Numbered from the stretch's first letter, positions 10,691-19,824 are shown. The stretch: DNA of 64,000 nt from Oceanisphaera arctica (GCF_002936955.1 NZ_MPZM01000013.1:25233-89232); one strand, 5' to 3'. Numbers and translations are program-made. Notes: generated from the sequence alone by a model not told the origin.

Positions 10691-11021
10691 TTTAGGCCGT
10701 CTGCTCTGCCCTCTTAGTGTAGAAGCATGTTAATGACCGAAAATGTCGCACTGGATGTCGTACAAACCGCCAAAGCGCGCTACATGGCGTCTTGGCACCC
10801 TGCTCCCGACGGCGCTCCTTGTCGGCATCAGCAGTCTGTTACCGGGCTTTAACCTGCAATCAGTGATTAGACCAGTAAATTGCTGCCAATTTTCACGAAA
10901 TCACTATAATTGACCGGTCTGGGTCGAGCCGTACGATTTTATTTGCCAGAAATGGGTAAAAACGGCTAGTCTCCATGTTGCTCGATGAGAACACCGCAAG
11001 ATTGCCGAGGATTGCTGCACA
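10691..11021. other. Non-coding stretch between acs and aroQ
   Basis: No convincing gene is seen. The last 150 bases are A+T-richer (for example the stretch around 10900-10915 with TATAATT) and presumably hold the aroQ-accBC promoter, but no single -35/-10 pair is convincing. Confidence 0.4.
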
Positions 11022-11471
11022 ATGACCGATAAATACCGAATTCTGTTGCTGAACGGACCCAACCTAAATCTATTGGGTCAGCGCGAACCCGGCATCTATG
11101 GCCAGAACAGCCTGAACGACATCGTAGCTCGTCTGACCGAACAGGCAGCCGAACGCGATATCGAACTCAGTCACCTGCAATCCAATGCGGAACATCAACT
11201 GATCGACGCCATCCACCAAGCCTATGGCAAGCAGGATTTTATCATCATCAATCCCGCCGCCTTCACGCACACCAGCGTCGCCATTCGTGATGCCCTGCTG
11301 GGGGTTAATATCCCCTTTATCGAGGTGCATCTGTCGAATGTGCATGCCCGTGAACCTTTCCGCCATCATTCTTACCTGGCCGACAAGGCGACAGGTGTGA
11401 TCTGTGGCTTTGGCGCCGATGGTTACGAATTTGCCCTGGAAGCGGCGGCACGTCATCTGACCCGTCGTTAA
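11022..11471 (+). CDS. aroQ: Type II 3-dehydroquinate dehydratase
   Basis: 149 residues, the normal length for the small dodecameric type II enzyme. Motifs include [19 protein letters not shown] (catalytic Tyr region), [16 protein letters not shown] and [18 protein letters not shown] (catalytic His). It converts 3-dehydroquinate to 3-dehydroshikimate in aromatic amino-acid synthesis. It heads aroQ-accB-accC, a common gammaproteobacterial gene order, with 36 bases before accB. Confidence 0.97.
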   Translation: MTDKYRILLLNGPNLNLLGQREPGIYGQNSLNDIVARLTEQAAERDIELSHLQSNAEHQLIDAIHQAYGKQDFIIINPAAFTHTSVAIRDALLGVNIPFIEVHLSNVHAREPFRHHSYLADKATGVICGFGADGYEFALEAAARHLTRR

Positions 11472-11507
11472 CCCTCAGCACAGTACTAACATAACAAGAG
11501 AACGCTC

Positions 11508-11969
11508 ATGGATATTCGTAAAATCAAAAAACTGATCGAACTGGTAGAAGAATCCGGCATCGCCGAGCTGGAAATTTCCGAAGGTGAAGAGTCCGTTCGC
11601 ATCAGCCGTTACGGTAACCCCGGCCAGGCTATGCAGCCCCAATACCAGCAGATTCAAGCCGCTCCGGCACCGGCCGCCCCCATGGCTGCCGCGCTGGCAC
11701 CAGCTGCTGCAGAAGCCGCCGCTCCTGCCATCAGTGGTCATGTGATGCGTTCCCCCATGGTCGGTACCTTCTACCGTGCCTCCAGCCCCGGCGCCAAGAA
11801 CTTTGCCGAAGTGGGCCAGACCGTCAATGTCGGTGACACCCTGTGCATCGTTGAAGCCATGAAGATGATGAACCAGATCGAAGCCGACAAGTCCGGCGTG
11901 ATCAAGGCCATCCTGATCGACAACGGCCAGCCGGTCGAGTTCGACGAGCCGCTGTTCATCATCGAATAA
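11508..11969 (+). CDS. accB: Acetyl-CoA carboxylase biotin carboxyl carrier protein
   Basis: 153 residues. An N-terminal helical region ([20 protein letters not shown]) is followed by an Ala/Pro-rich linker (about 50-75) and a C-terminal biotinyl domain with the biotin-accepting lysine in [15 protein letters not shown]. It carries carboxybiotin from AccC to the carboxyltransferase in the first step of fatty acid synthesis. It lies nine bases upstream of accC, consistent with co-translation. Confidence 0.97.
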   Translation: MDIRKIKKLIELVEESGIAELEISEGEESVRISRYGNPGQAMQPQYQQIQAAPAPAAPMAAALAPAAAEAAAPAISGHVMRSPMVGTFYRASSPGAKNFAEVGQTVNVGDTLCIVEAMKMMNQIEADKSGVIKAILIDNGQPVEFDEPLFIIE

Positions 11970-11978
11970 GGAATTCTC

Positions 11979-13319
11979 ATGCTGGATAAAGTAGTCATCG
12001 CCAACCGCGGTGAAATTGCCCTGCGGATCCTGCGCGCCTGCAAAGAGCTCGGGATCAAAACGGTTGCGGTGCACTCCACCGCCGACCGTGAGCTCAAGCA
12101 TGTACTGCTGGCAGACGAGTCCATCTGTATTGGTGGCAATCAGTCCCATCAGTCATACCTGAACATTCCCTCCATCATCGCCGCTGCCGAAGTGACCGAT
12201 GCGGTGGCGATTCACCCCGGTTACGGCTTTCTGGCAGAAAATGCCGACTTTGCCGACCAGGTTGAAAAATCGGGTTTCATCTTCATTGGTCCCACCGGTG
12301 ATACCATTCGCCTGATGGGCGATAAAGTGTCGGCCATTGCCGCCATGAAGAAGGCCGGCGTACCTTGCGTACCCGGTTCCGACGGCCCCATAGGCAACGA
12401 CGCCAAGAAGAACGCCGCCATTGCCAAGCGCATCGGTTACCCGGTGATCATCAAGGCCGCCGGTGGTGGCGGCGGTCGCGGTATGCGCGTGGTTCGCAAC
12501 GAAAGCGAACTGGAAAACTCCATCGCCATGACCAAGGCCGAGGCCGGTGCCGCCTTCAACAACGACATGGTTTACATGGAGAAATTCCTGGAAAACCCGC
12601 GTCATGTCGAAGTTCAGATCCTCGCAGATGGCCAGGGCAAGGCCATTCACCTGGGCGAGCGGGACTGTTCCATGCAGCGTCGCCACCAGAAGGTAGTGGA
12701 AGAAGCTCCGGCGCCGGGCATTACCGCCGAAATGCGCAAGTTTATCGGTGAACGCTGCTGCCGCGCCTGTATCGATATCAGTTATCGCGGTGCCGGTACT
12801 TTCGAATTTCTCTACGAAAACGGCGAGTTCTATTTCATCGAAATGAACACCCGTATTCAGGTGGAACATACGATCACCGAAATGGTCACCGGAGTGGACC
12901 TGATCAAGGAACAGCTGCGCATCGCCGCCGGTCAACCGCTGTCCATCACCCAGGATCAGGTGACGGTTCATGGCCATGCCATCGAGTGCCGGATCAACGC
13001 CGAAGATCCGCAGACCTTCGTGCCGAGCCCGGGCAAAATCACCCTGTTCCATTCTCCGGGTGGTCTGGGTGTACGCTGGGATTCGCACATTTATGCCGGC
13101 TACAAGGTCCCGCCCTACTACGACTCCATGATCGGCAAGCTAATCTGCTACGGCGAAAATCGCGACATCGCGATCGCCCGCATGACGCACGCGCTGAACG
13201 AGCTGGTCATCGAAGGCATCAAGACCAATGTACCGCTGCATAAAGCAATCATGAGTGATGAAAATTTCCGCAACGGCGGCACCAATATTCATTATCTCGA
13301 GAAGAAGCTGGGTCTGTAA
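11979..13319 (+). CDS. accC: Acetyl-CoA carboxylase biotin carboxylase subunit
   Basis: 446 residues, matching the family. It opens with [20 protein letters not shown] and has the ATP-grasp glycine loop ([13 protein letters not shown]), the metal-binding [12 protein letters not shown] and the carboxylation-site arginine region. It carboxylates biotin on AccB using ATP and bicarbonate. TAAGGA precedes the ATG, and a terminator follows the stop codon. Confidence 0.98.
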   Translation: MLDKVVIANRGEIALRILRACKELGIKTVAVHSTADRELKHVLLADESICIGGNQSHQSYLNIPSIIAAAEVTDAVAIHPGYGFLAENADFADQVEKSGFIFIGPTGDTIRLMGDKVSAIAAMKKAGVPCVPGSDGPIGNDAKKNAAIAKRIGYPVIIKAAGGGGGRGMRVVRNESELENSIAMTKAEAGAAFNNDMVYMEKFLENPRHVEVQILADGQGKAIHLGERDCSMQRRHQKVVEEAPAPGITAEMRKFIGERCCRACIDISYRGAGTFEFLYENGEFYFIEMNTRIQVEHTITEMVTGVDLIKEQLRIAAGQPLSITQDQVTVHGHAIECRINAEDPQTFVPSPGKITLFHSPGGLGVRWDSHIYAGYKVPPYYDSMIGKLICYGENRDIAIARMTHALNELVIEGIKTNVPLHKAIMSDENFRNGGTNIHYLEKKLGL

Positions 13320-13341
13320 GACACCGCTACTGCTGATTGAA

Positions 13342-13370
13342 AACGGCGCCTTCGGGCGCCGTTTTTGTTT
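13342..13370 (+). terminator. Rho-independent terminator of aroQ-accB-accC
   Basis: The stem AACGGCGCC / GGCGCCGTT has a TTCG loop and is followed by TTTGTTTTTT-like T-rich sequence. Confidence 0.92.
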
Positions 13371-13432
13371 TTTCCTCTCACCGTTCTTTGCCGTTAGAAT
13401 AGCGCCTCAAAGCCCACCTGAAGAGAGACCGT

Positions 13433-13798
13433 ATGACAATCCATCGCATCAACCCCTGCCAACGCTGGTCCGACATTACCGTATTCAACGGCATCGCCCA
13501 TTTCGTCGAAGTACCCGAGTCCGACCTCGACGCCGACATCCAGGGCCAGACCACCCAGATCTTCGCCCAGGCCGAGCAGGCGCTGGCCAAAATCAACAGC
13601 GACAAGGGCCGCCTGCTGTCGGTCACCATTTATCTCACCGACTTCGCCAACCTGCCCGCCTTCAATGCGGTGTGGGACGCCTGGTTCGAATCCGGCACGG
13701 CCCCCAGCCGCGCCTGCGTCAAGGCGGAGCTGGCCAACCCCCGCTATCTGGTCGAGCTGGCCTTCGTGGCCGCCGCCGGTGATGATTACGCCTCCTGA
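13433..13798 (+). CDS. RidA/YjgF/YER057c family protein (YoaB-like)
   Basis: 121 residues, one complete RidA barrel. The substrate-binding arginine is present in the C-terminal block APSRACVKAELANPRYLVELAF, and LLSVTIYLTDFANLPAFNAVWD is typical of the group. The best-known members hydrolyse reactive enamine/imine intermediates released by PLP enzymes. Length and details fit the YoaB-like branch better than RidA proper. It is a single gene between two hairpins. Confidence 0.85.
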   Translation: MTIHRINPCQRWSDITVFNGIAHFVEVPESDLDADIQGQTTQIFAQAEQALAKINSDKGRLLSVTIYLTDFANLPAFNAVWDAWFESGTAPSRACVKAELANPRYLVELAFVAAAGDDYAS

Positions 13799-13808
13799 CG
13801 AAACAAGC

Positions 13809-13841
13809 GGCGGCAAGAGTCAGGTATCCGCTCTTGCCGCC
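13809..13841. terminator. Inverted repeat after the RidA gene, weak terminator candidate
   Basis: An 11-base perfect stem (GGCGGCAAGAG / CTCTTGCCGCC) has an 11-base loop, directly after the stop codon. No T-run follows, so Rho-independent termination is uncertain. Confidence 0.45.
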
Positions 13842-13917
13842 ACCGAAGGGGCATTGCACATTGATTCCGGTCAGTCCCCGCTGTTATCCTCCGGCCCCTT
13901 CTTCCGGGAAATCAAAG

Positions 13918-14193
13918 ATGACCAATATCGTATCCATCGCCCGCCGGGAAGCCACCTTGAGCGTGGCGTTGGCGGTGCTGTATCTGGGTGGCTGGTGGCT
14001 GAGCGCCTACACTGTGCCGCCCACGCTGATGCTGGGCGGCTGGCCGTTGTGGTTTGTGCTGAGCTGCCTGTTCAACCCCTTGCTGTTTATCGTGCTCTGC
14101 GTGCTGATGGTGCGCTACTGCTTTAAAAACGTAGCTTTAGACAGCCCCGAGCCGGATAAGAAGAACAGCCCCAGGCCGGGAGAACAGCCATGA
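13918..14193 (+). CDS. yhdT: YhdT family small membrane protein (DUF997)
   Basis: 91 residues from the ATG at 13918. Two hydrophobic helices (TLSVALAVLYLGGWWLSAY and WFVLSCLFNPLLFIVLCVLMV) flank a short loop containing LGGWPLWF; a hydrophilic tail follows. The family is almost always encoded immediately before panF, as here, and the stop codon overlaps the panF ATG (ATGA). It may be an accessory to the pantothenate symporter; direct evidence is not known to me. Confidence 0.85.
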   Translation: MTNIVSIARREATLSVALAVLYLGGWWLSAYTVPPTLMLGGWPLWFVLSCLFNPLLFIVLCVLMVRYCFKNVALDSPEPDKKNSPRPGEQP

Positions 14194-15644
14194 ACCTTGA
14201 ACTGATGATCCCGCTGGCGTGCTACCTGACCGTCATGATCGGGCTGGGCTTCTGGCTGAGCCGCCGCCCACAGCAAGGCAGCTTCGTGCAGGACTATTTT
14301 CTCGGCAACCGTTCCATGGGCGGCTTTGTGCTGGCCATGACCATGGTGGCCACCTATGCCTCCGCCTCCTCCTTCATCGGCGGGCCCGGTGCCGCCTACC
14401 GAATGGGACTGGGCTGGGTGCTGCTGGCCATGATACAGGTGCCGACCGTCTGGTTGACCCTGGGGGTGCTGGGCAAACAGTTCGCCCATATCGCCCGTCG
14501 GGTCAATGCGCTCACCATCAACGACATGCTCTATGCCCGCTATCGCAGTCCGCTGGTGGTGATACTGGCGGCATTAGGCCTGCTCGCCGCCTTTGTCGCC
14601 ACCATGGTAGTGCAGTTTATCGGCGGCGCCCGGCTGCTGGAAACCGTGACCGGCCTGCCCTATCAGGGGGGCCTCATCATCTTTGCCACCACAGTGCTGC
14701 TCTACACCCTGATTGGCGGCTTTAGGGCCGTGGTGGTCACAGATGCGATTCAGGGCGTACTGATGCTGCTGGGGACCATAGTGCTGCTGGTCGGCGTATT
14801 GCATGCGGGTGGTGGCGCCAGCGCCATGTTCACCGCCCTGGCCGAGATTGATCCCGAGCTAGTACAACCCCGCGGGCCGGACGGCTTCCTGAGCACCAGC
14901 TTCATGCTGTCGTTCTGGGTGCTGGTCTGCTTTGGCGTCATCGGCCTGCCCCATTCGGCAGTACGCTGCCTGGCCTATAAAGACAGCAAGGCCATGCACA
15001 GAGGCATTATCATCGGTACCCTGGTCGGCGCCCTGCTGATGTTCGGCATGCACTTCGCCGGTGCCCTGGGCCGGGTGCTGTTGCCCGAGCTCTCGGTACC
15101 CGACAAGGTAATGCCAACCCTGATGCTGACGGTGCTGCCGCCCATCGTCGCCGGGCTCTTTCTGGCCGGGCCCATGGCCGCCATCATGTCGACCATCGAC
15201 TCCCAGTTGATTCAGGCCTCCGCCACCCTGGTAAAAGACCTGTACCTCAACTACCTGAGCCGCACGCCGCCCTCGCCCACCGCCATCAAGCGCGCCAGCC
15301 GACTGGTCACTCTGGTGCTGGGGCTTGTCGTGCTGTGGGCGGCCCTGAGCCCGCCGGACATGATCATCTGGCTCAATCTGCTGGCCTTTGGCGCCCTGCA
15401 GGCCATCTTCTTCTGGCCACTCGTGCTGGGCCTGTACTGGTGGCGGGGTAACGCCACCGGGGCCCTGGCCTCCATGGTAACCGGCGCCCTCTGCTACGGC
15501 CTGCTGACCACCTTCGGTATCAAGCCTTTGGGCTTGCACGCCATCGTGCCCAGCCTGACCCTGTCGGGTCTGGCCTATGTGTTCGGCTCGCTGTTGACTG
15601 CGCCACCCACCGCCGAGGTGCGCCAGCTGTTCGGTCGCGACTAA
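14190..15644 (+). CDS. panF: Sodium/pantothenate symporter
   Basis: 484 residues, a member of the sodium:solute symporter family with about 13 membrane helices. Conserved segments include MTMVATYASASSFIGGPGAAY, LIGGFRAVVVTDAIQGVLM and GLPHSAVRCLAYKDSKAMHRG, all typical of PanF. It imports pantothenate, the precursor of coenzyme A, with Na+. It is translationally coupled to yhdT and followed by a large structured repeat. Confidence 0.95.
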   Translation: MNLELMIPLACYLTVMIGLGFWLSRRPQQGSFVQDYFLGNRSMGGFVLAMTMVATYASASSFIGGPGAAYRMGLGWVLLAMIQVPTVWLTLGVLGKQFAHIARRVNALTINDMLYARYRSPLVVILAALGLLAAFVATMVVQFIGGARLLETVTGLPYQGGLIIFATTVLLYTLIGGFRAVVVTDAIQGVLMLLGTIVLLVGVLHAGGGASAMFTALAEIDPELVQPRGPDGFLSTSFMLSFWVLVCFGVIGLPHSAVRCLAYKDSKAMHRGIIIGTLVGALLMFGMHFAGALGRVLLPELSVPDKVMPTLMLTVLPPIVAGLFLAGPMAAIMSTIDSQLIQASATLVKDLYLNYLSRTPPSPTAIKRASRLVTLVLGLVVLWAALSPPDMIIWLNLLAFGALQAIFFWPLVLGLYWWRGNATGALASMVTGALCYGLLTTFGIKPLGLHAIVPSLTLSGLAYVFGSLLTAPPTAEVRQLFGRD

Positions 15645-15681
15645 CTTCAGGCTACGGATACAGACGCTGGTCGGTGCTCCG

Positions 15682-16026
15682 GAGGCAACACAGCCGCCGC
15701 CCACGACACGCCATGACCCCATCCTTGGGGGCTCGGAAATGCCATCCATGGCATTTCACGGTCGTGGGAGGTCGTCTCTGTTGCCTCTTCCTCAGCTCCG
15801 AGTTGCCGGCAGACAGCGCCTACAGGCGACTCTGCCACATCAAGGAGGACAAAGGGATCTGCTCAGCCGACCTTCCGTTTCAGGGATGAAACGGAGAGCG
15901 TAGATGGGGCGAGCTTGTCTCGCCATGACGAGCTGTATCAGCCTGACCGAATATCCAGTGAATGTTCGCAGCAGGTTGAAAAGTGAGTGTCATGTCATAC
16001 AGCGAGTCGGCGGAGCGGGCCCTTTG
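15682..16026 (+). repeat. Bipartite nested-hairpin intergenic element, copy 1
   Basis: Hairpin A spans 15682-15787: outer arms GAGGCAACA/TGTTGCCTC, inner arms CCCACGAC/GTCGTGGG, apex AAATGCCAT-CC-ATGGCATTT. Hairpin B spans 15850-16026: outer arms CAAAGGG and GCTC-GCCGAC paired with GTCGGC-GAGC and CCCTTTG, apex CCGTTTCA/TGAAACGG. Compared with the other copies, hairpin B carries about 80 extra bases (roughly 15900-16000) including a small GGCGAG/CTCGCC hairpin. It fills the gap between panF and prmA. Copies 2 and 3 lie at 50883-51137 and 62298-62560. Confidence 0.85.
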
Positions 16027-16162
16027 GCCGATATGTGACCCTTAGCCAGAAACTGTGCTGTATTATTTATGACTGACATACAAGCTCTGGTCTGCCCGCC
16101 AACAGGACAGCGGACCAGGTCGATGTTAGAATCTCCACTTTACCGTTTGATGAAGCCTCGCC
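16027..16162 (+). other. Presumed prmA promoter region
   Basis: This short non-coding stretch lies after repeat copy 1. TATTATTTATGAC near 16060 is A+T-rich and could provide a -10, but no confident promoter was identified. Confidence 0.3.
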
Positions 16163-17038
16163 ATGCCCTGGATACAAATTCGCATTAACGCCACCGAAAA
16201 AACCGCCGACAAGGTCAGCAACATGCTGCTGGGACGCGGTGCTCAGGCGGTGACCTACATGGACGCCGAAGACAAACCGGTATTCGAACCCCTGCCCGGC
16301 GAAACCCTGCTGTGGGACGACACCGTAGTGGTGGGCATGTTTGATGCCGAAACCGATCCGGCCCCCGTTATCGACTTTCTGAAAAAGTTCTATCGCAAGG
16401 ATCTGACCTACAAGGTAGAACAGCTGGAAGACAAGGACTGGGTGCGCGAGTGGATGGACAGCTTCCATCCCATGCGCTTCGGCCAGCGGCTGTGGATTTG
16501 CCCCAGCTGGCGCGATGTGCCGGACCCCACCGCGGTCAACGTGATGCTGGATCCGGGCCTGGCCTTCGGCACCGGCACCCACCCCACCACGGCCCTGTGT
16601 CTGGAATGGCTCGACGGCCAGGATCTGAACGATAAAACCGTGATCGACTTCGGCTGTGGCTCCGGCATTCTGGCGCTGGCGGCACTCAAGCTCGGTGCCA
16701 AAGAGGTGATCGGCATCGACATCGATCCCCAGGCGCTGCTGGCCAGCCGCGACAACGCCGAACGCAACGGCGTGTCCGACCGGCTGAGCGTTTACCTGCC
16801 CCAGGATCAGCCCGACGGCCTCAAGGCCGATGTGGTGGTCGCCAACATACTGGCCGGCCCACTCAAGGAACTGTCACCGCTGATAAGCAATCTGGTCAAG
16901 CCCGGCGGCAAGCTGGCGCTGTCCGGCATCCTCGAAAGTCAGGCCGAGGGCCTGAATCAGGTCTACGAGCAGTGGTTTAACATGGACAGCCCCGAGCTGC
17001 GCGAAGACTGGGCCCGGCTCAGCGGTATCAAGCGATAA
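16163..17038 (+). CDS. prmA: Ribosomal protein L11 methyltransferase
   Basis: 291 residues, normal length. The N-terminal L11-recognition domain ([20 protein letters not shown]) is joined to a SAM-dependent methyltransferase domain with motif [21 protein letters not shown] and motif [33 protein letters not shown] is a PrmA hallmark. It trimethylates ribosomal protein L11. It lies upstream of dusB-fis but has its own terminator. Confidence 0.97.
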   Translation: MPWIQIRINATEKTADKVSNMLLGRGAQAVTYMDAEDKPVFEPLPGETLLWDDTVVVGMFDAETDPAPVIDFLKKFYRKDLTYKVEQLEDKDWVREWMDSFHPMRFGQRLWICPSWRDVPDPTAVNVMLDPGLAFGTGTHPTTALCLEWLDGQDLNDKTVIDFGCGSGILALAALKLGAKEVIGIDIDPQALLASRDNAERNGVSDRLSVYLPQDQPDGLKADVVVANILAGPLKELSPLISNLVKPGGKLALSGILESQAEGLNQVYEQWFNMDSPELREDWARLSGIKR

Positions 17039-17057
17039 GCAGCAACCGCTTATCGAC

Positions 17058-17082
17058 AAGGCTCCTGCGGGAGCCTTTTTCA
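17058..17082 (+). terminator. Rho-independent terminator of prmA
   Basis: The stem AAGGCTCC / GGAGCCTT has a four-base loop and is followed by five T residues. Confidence 0.88.
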
Positions 17083-17401
17083 TTCCCGTACAGCACAGGA
17101 TCAAGGGCACCGGCAGGCCAGACATGACGTATAAACCTGCGCAGTACGAAATGGTACCAAATGGGAACATTTGGCCGATACCCGGATAAAACCGCTGAAA
17201 ATCACAATTTGAACGGGCTCCATACCAGAGCGGGCCGGCGCAAACAACGCCATAAAGCCCGCTGAAACGCCCTGAAACTGCATAAAAAATGCACCAGCGT
17301 ATTGACTTATAAAAAATTATGCGCCGCTCAATTTGTGACCTTTTCAGCCTCTTAAAAAATGCGTAAGATACGCGACCCTGAGCCGAGATAGCCGTATCCT
17401 C
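17083..17401 (+). other. Upstream region of dusB-fis
   Basis: About 320 bases without a gene. The distal half is unremarkable; the proximal half is strongly A+T-rich with short A-tracts (17280-17360), as expected upstream of a growth-rate-controlled promoter. Confidence 0.5.
17341..17378 (+). promoter_or_regulatory. Candidate dusB-fis promoter with G+C-rich discriminator
   Basis: TTTTCA (17341-17346), a 17-base spacer and TAAGAT (17364-17369) are followed by ACGCGACCC. A G+C-rich discriminator after the -10 is the mark of promoters inhibited by ppGpp/DksA, as known for E. coli fis. A short leader would run to the dusB start at 17402. Confidence 0.5.
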
Positions 17402-18367
17402 ATGGAAATTGGTCCTTACAAATTGTCTACACCCCTGCTGGTGGCACCGATGGCCGGAGTAACCGACAGGCCCTTCCGTACCCTGTGCCTGCGCATGGGA
17501 GCCGGAATGGCAGTGTCGGAAATGATGTCGTCCAACCCCAGGGTGTGGCAGTCCGAAAAGTCCCTTCGACGTATGGATCATGAAGGGGAAACGGGTATCC
17601 GATCCGTCCAGATTGCAGGGGCAGATCCGGTGTTGATGGCCGAGGCGGCCCGGTTCAATGTGGACCAGGGCGCGCAGATTATCGACATCAACATGGGCTG
17701 CCCGGCAAAGAAGGTAAACAAGAAGATGGCGGGGTCTGCCCTGCTGCAATTCCCGGAGCTGGTGCAAGAAATTGTCAGCGCCGTGGTGAATGCAGTAACG
17801 GTTCCGGTCACCCTGAAAATTCGTACCGGCTGGGATCCGGACAACCGTAACGGCGTGCACATTGCGCGTATCGCCGAAGATAACGGTATCCGGGCTCTCG
17901 CCGTGCATGGCCGCACGCGGGCCTGCATGTACAGGGGTGAGGCGGAATACGACACCATCAGAGCAGTAAAACAAGCCGTCTCTATTCCCGTGATAGCCAA
18001 CGGGGATATCGACAGCCCGGAAAAGGCGCGTTTTGTACTGGATTATACCGGCGCCGATGCCATCATGATTGGCCGGGCTGCACAGGGACGGCCGTGGATT
18101 TTTAGAGAAATCCGCCACTATCTTGAACAGGGTACTACTCCCGCACCGCTTCCCAAGGACCAGGAGCGGGCGATGATCCGGGAACATGTTGCCGCACTAC
18201 ACGCGTTTTATGGTGAGGTAATGGGCGTAAGGATTGCCCGGAAACATGTGGGGTGGTATCTGCAAGGCAGTGATGCGGGCCGTGACTTTCGCAGTGATTT
18301 CAACGCTCTCGACGAGGCTGGGCACCAGCTCGACTCGTTGGAGCAGTATTTCGCGAATATAGCTTAA
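17402..18367 (+). CDS. dusB: tRNA-dihydrouridine synthase B
   Basis: 321 residues, standard length. The FMN-dependent TIM barrel begins [18 protein letters not shown], and the catalytic cysteine lies in [36 protein letters not shown] and [12 protein letters not shown] complete the signature. It reduces a specific uridine (D-loop) of tRNA. It is followed after 26 bases by fis, the classical dusB-fis operon. Confidence 0.97.
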   Translation: MEIGPYKLSTPLLVAPMAGVTDRPFRTLCLRMGAGMAVSEMMSSNPRVWQSEKSLRRMDHEGETGIRSVQIAGADPVLMAEAARFNVDQGAQIIDINMGCPAKKVNKKMAGSALLQFPELVQEIVSAVVNAVTVPVTLKIRTGWDPDNRNGVHIARIAEDNGIRALAVHGRTRACMYRGEAEYDTIRAVKQAVSIPVIANGDIDSPEKARFVLDYTGADAIMIGRAAQGRPWIFREIRHYLEQGTTPAPLPKDQERAMIREHVAALHAFYGEVMGVRIARKHVGWYLQGSDAGRDFRSDFNALDEAGHQLDSLEQYFANIA

Positions 18368-18393
18368 CGAACAAAAGAAGAGCCGACTGAATT

Positions 18394-18693
18394 ATGTTCG
18401 AACAAACTACGACTTCTGATGCACTGGTTACTACCACTAAATCTCCGACTTCCGAGCAGCCCACTCAGCGCCCGCTGCGCAACTCGGTCGATCAGGCCCT
18501 GCGCAATTACCTGTCCCAGCTTAATGGACAGGAAGTAACCGAGTTGTATGAGTTGGTCCTCGCCGAAGTCGAAGCCCCCATGCTGGACGTGATCATGCAG
18601 TACACCCGCGGCAACCAGACCCGCGCTGCCAACATGATGGGCATCAACCGCGGCACCCTGCGCAAGAAGCTCAAAAAGTACGGCATGAACTAG
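18394..18693 (+). CDS. fis: DNA-binding protein Fis
   Basis: 99 residues. The C-terminal half ([20 protein letters not shown], then [20 protein letters not shown] and KKYGMN) is essentially the enterobacterial Fis helix-turn-helix; the N-terminal arm is more variable, as usual. Fis is a nucleoid protein that activates rRNA/tRNA promoters and assists site-specific recombination. It is second in the dusB-fis operon, with its own strong terminator. Confidence 0.98.
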   Translation: MFEQTTTSDALVTTTKSPTSEQPTQRPLRNSVDQALRNYLSQLNGQEVTELYELVLAEVEAPMLDVIMQYTRGNQTRAANMMGINRGTLRKKLKKYGMN

Positions 18694-18710
18694 TTAACAC
18701 ATTGAATTTA

Positions 18711-18744
18711 AAGGCGTTAACCTGTATGGGTTAGCGCCTTTTTT
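18711..18744 (+). terminator. Rho-independent terminator of dusB-fis
   Basis: The stem AAGGCGTTAACC / GGTTAGCGCCTT (one G-T pair) is followed by TTTTTTG. Confidence 0.93.
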
Positions 18745-18882
18745 GTTTTCCTGACGGGTACCATTTGCGGCTCATTTCTCCCGCAAGCCCGACCTTTTCC
18801 CTTCGAGCCTCTCCCCTGTCCTTTTTTTCGGCAATCCGACCTAGACTGATGATTGCGGGATAACAAAACAAGGACGAACCCC

Positions 18883-19824
18883 ATGGTCAAGGGCAAGCGC
18901 AGACAATCCGGTATTACCACGGTTGAATATGCTATCGCCGGTGCTCTGATAACCCTGCTGGTGGCTGCCAGCTTTTCCGGCCTGGGAAAGACTGTGGGCG
19001 AGACCCTGATGGATCTGGCGGTAACTATTCAGCAGATCCATGATAACGGCAGTGATAACGGCAGCGGTGACGGCAGCGGTGACGACCCAGGCGCCTCCGG
19101 GGATGGGACAGTAGCCGGGGGGAGTGGCAGCGGTTCCGGCGGCGGCGACCCGGCCGCTGGCTCCGGCACGAGCGGCGGCAGCAATCCGACCACCGGCTCC
19201 GGCACGGGTGGCAGCAATACTCCGACCACCGACTCTGGCACCGGCGGCGGCAATAACCCGGCCAATGGCTCCGACTTAGCTGGCAGTAATACCCCGACCA
19301 CCGGCTCCAGCACGGGCGGCGATAATACTCCGACCACCGGCTCCGGCACGGGCGACGGTAATCCCCCGACCGCCGGCTTCGACACGGCTGACAGTAACAG
19401 CTCTGGCTCTAATGGTGCCGCTGCATCAACTGGCGGTTCACCCCCCGGTAGCAACGATGCGGATGCAAGCAACGGCGCTTCCGGCGCACTTTTATCGGAG
19501 GATAGCTCCGGCTATTTGGTATCGGAGGATAGCTCCGGCTATTTGGTATCGGAGGATAGCTCCGGCTATTTGGGCAACGGCTCTGTAGCTGACGATGCCC
19601 TGGCCAATACATCAGTGGTGCCGGAGGGAACAAATCGCCGCCATAGTACGGCAGTCGCCGAGAGCAGTACTGGCGGTAATGACTCCGAGAAGACAGCCCA
19701 GGCTGGTATTACAGGGCAGGCCTCCGGCTCTCCCGCCACTCTCTGGCTGCTTTTACTGCCGGTCTTGCTCCTGGCATGGTGGCTGTATCGCAGCCGAAAG
19801 AAAAGACGCTCCCTGCCTGAATAA
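18883..19824 (+). CDS. Extended Flp-type pilin-like surface protein with C-terminal membrane anchor
   Basis: 313 residues from the ATG at 18883 (AAGGA upstream). The N-terminus KRRQSG-ITTVEYAIAGALI has the exact class IVb (Flp) prepilin pattern: Gly at the cleavage point, Glu at +5, Tyr at +6, then a hydrophobic helix. Instead of ending near 55 residues, it continues into about 225 residues of Gly/Ser/Thr/Asn/Pro low-complexity sequence, including six 12-residue units of NTPTTGSGTGG type and three exact 9-residue units SEDSSGYLV. It ends in a second hydrophobic helix (LWLLLLPVLLLAWWLY) and RSRKKRR. No tad/flp machinery is nearby. It is monocistronic; the function is unknown. Confidence 0.75.
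   Translation: MVKGKRRQSGITTVEYAIAGALITLLVAASFSGLGKTVGETLMDLAVTIQQIHDNGSDNGSGDGSGDDPGASGDGTVAGGSGSGSGGGDPAAGSGTSGGSNPTTGSGTGGSNTPTTDSGTGGGNNPANGSDLAGSNTPTTGSSTGGDNTPTTGSGTGDGNPPTAGFDTADSNSSGSNGAAASTGGSPPGSNDADASNGASGALLSEDSSGYLVSEDSSGYLVSEDSSGYLGNGSVADDALANTSVVPEGTNRRHSTAVAESSTGGNDSEKTAQAGITGQASGSPATLWLLLLPVLLLAWWLYRSRKKRRSLPE
19180..19395 (+). repeat. Degenerate 36-base tandem repeats encoding Thr/Gly/Ser-rich units
   Basis: About six units, each coding for a 12-residue block of the form N-x-P-T-T-G-S-G-T-G-G-x, lie inside the Flp-like gene. Units are diverged at third positions and in some residues, so this is an old expansion. Confidence 0.75.
19493..19573 (+). repeat. Three exact 27-base tandem repeats
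   Basis: Three identical 27-base units (19493-19519, 19520-19546, 19547-19573) encode SEDSSGYLV-type blocks in the Flp-like gene. Perfect identity points to a recent or slippage-prone expansion. Confidence 0.95.
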
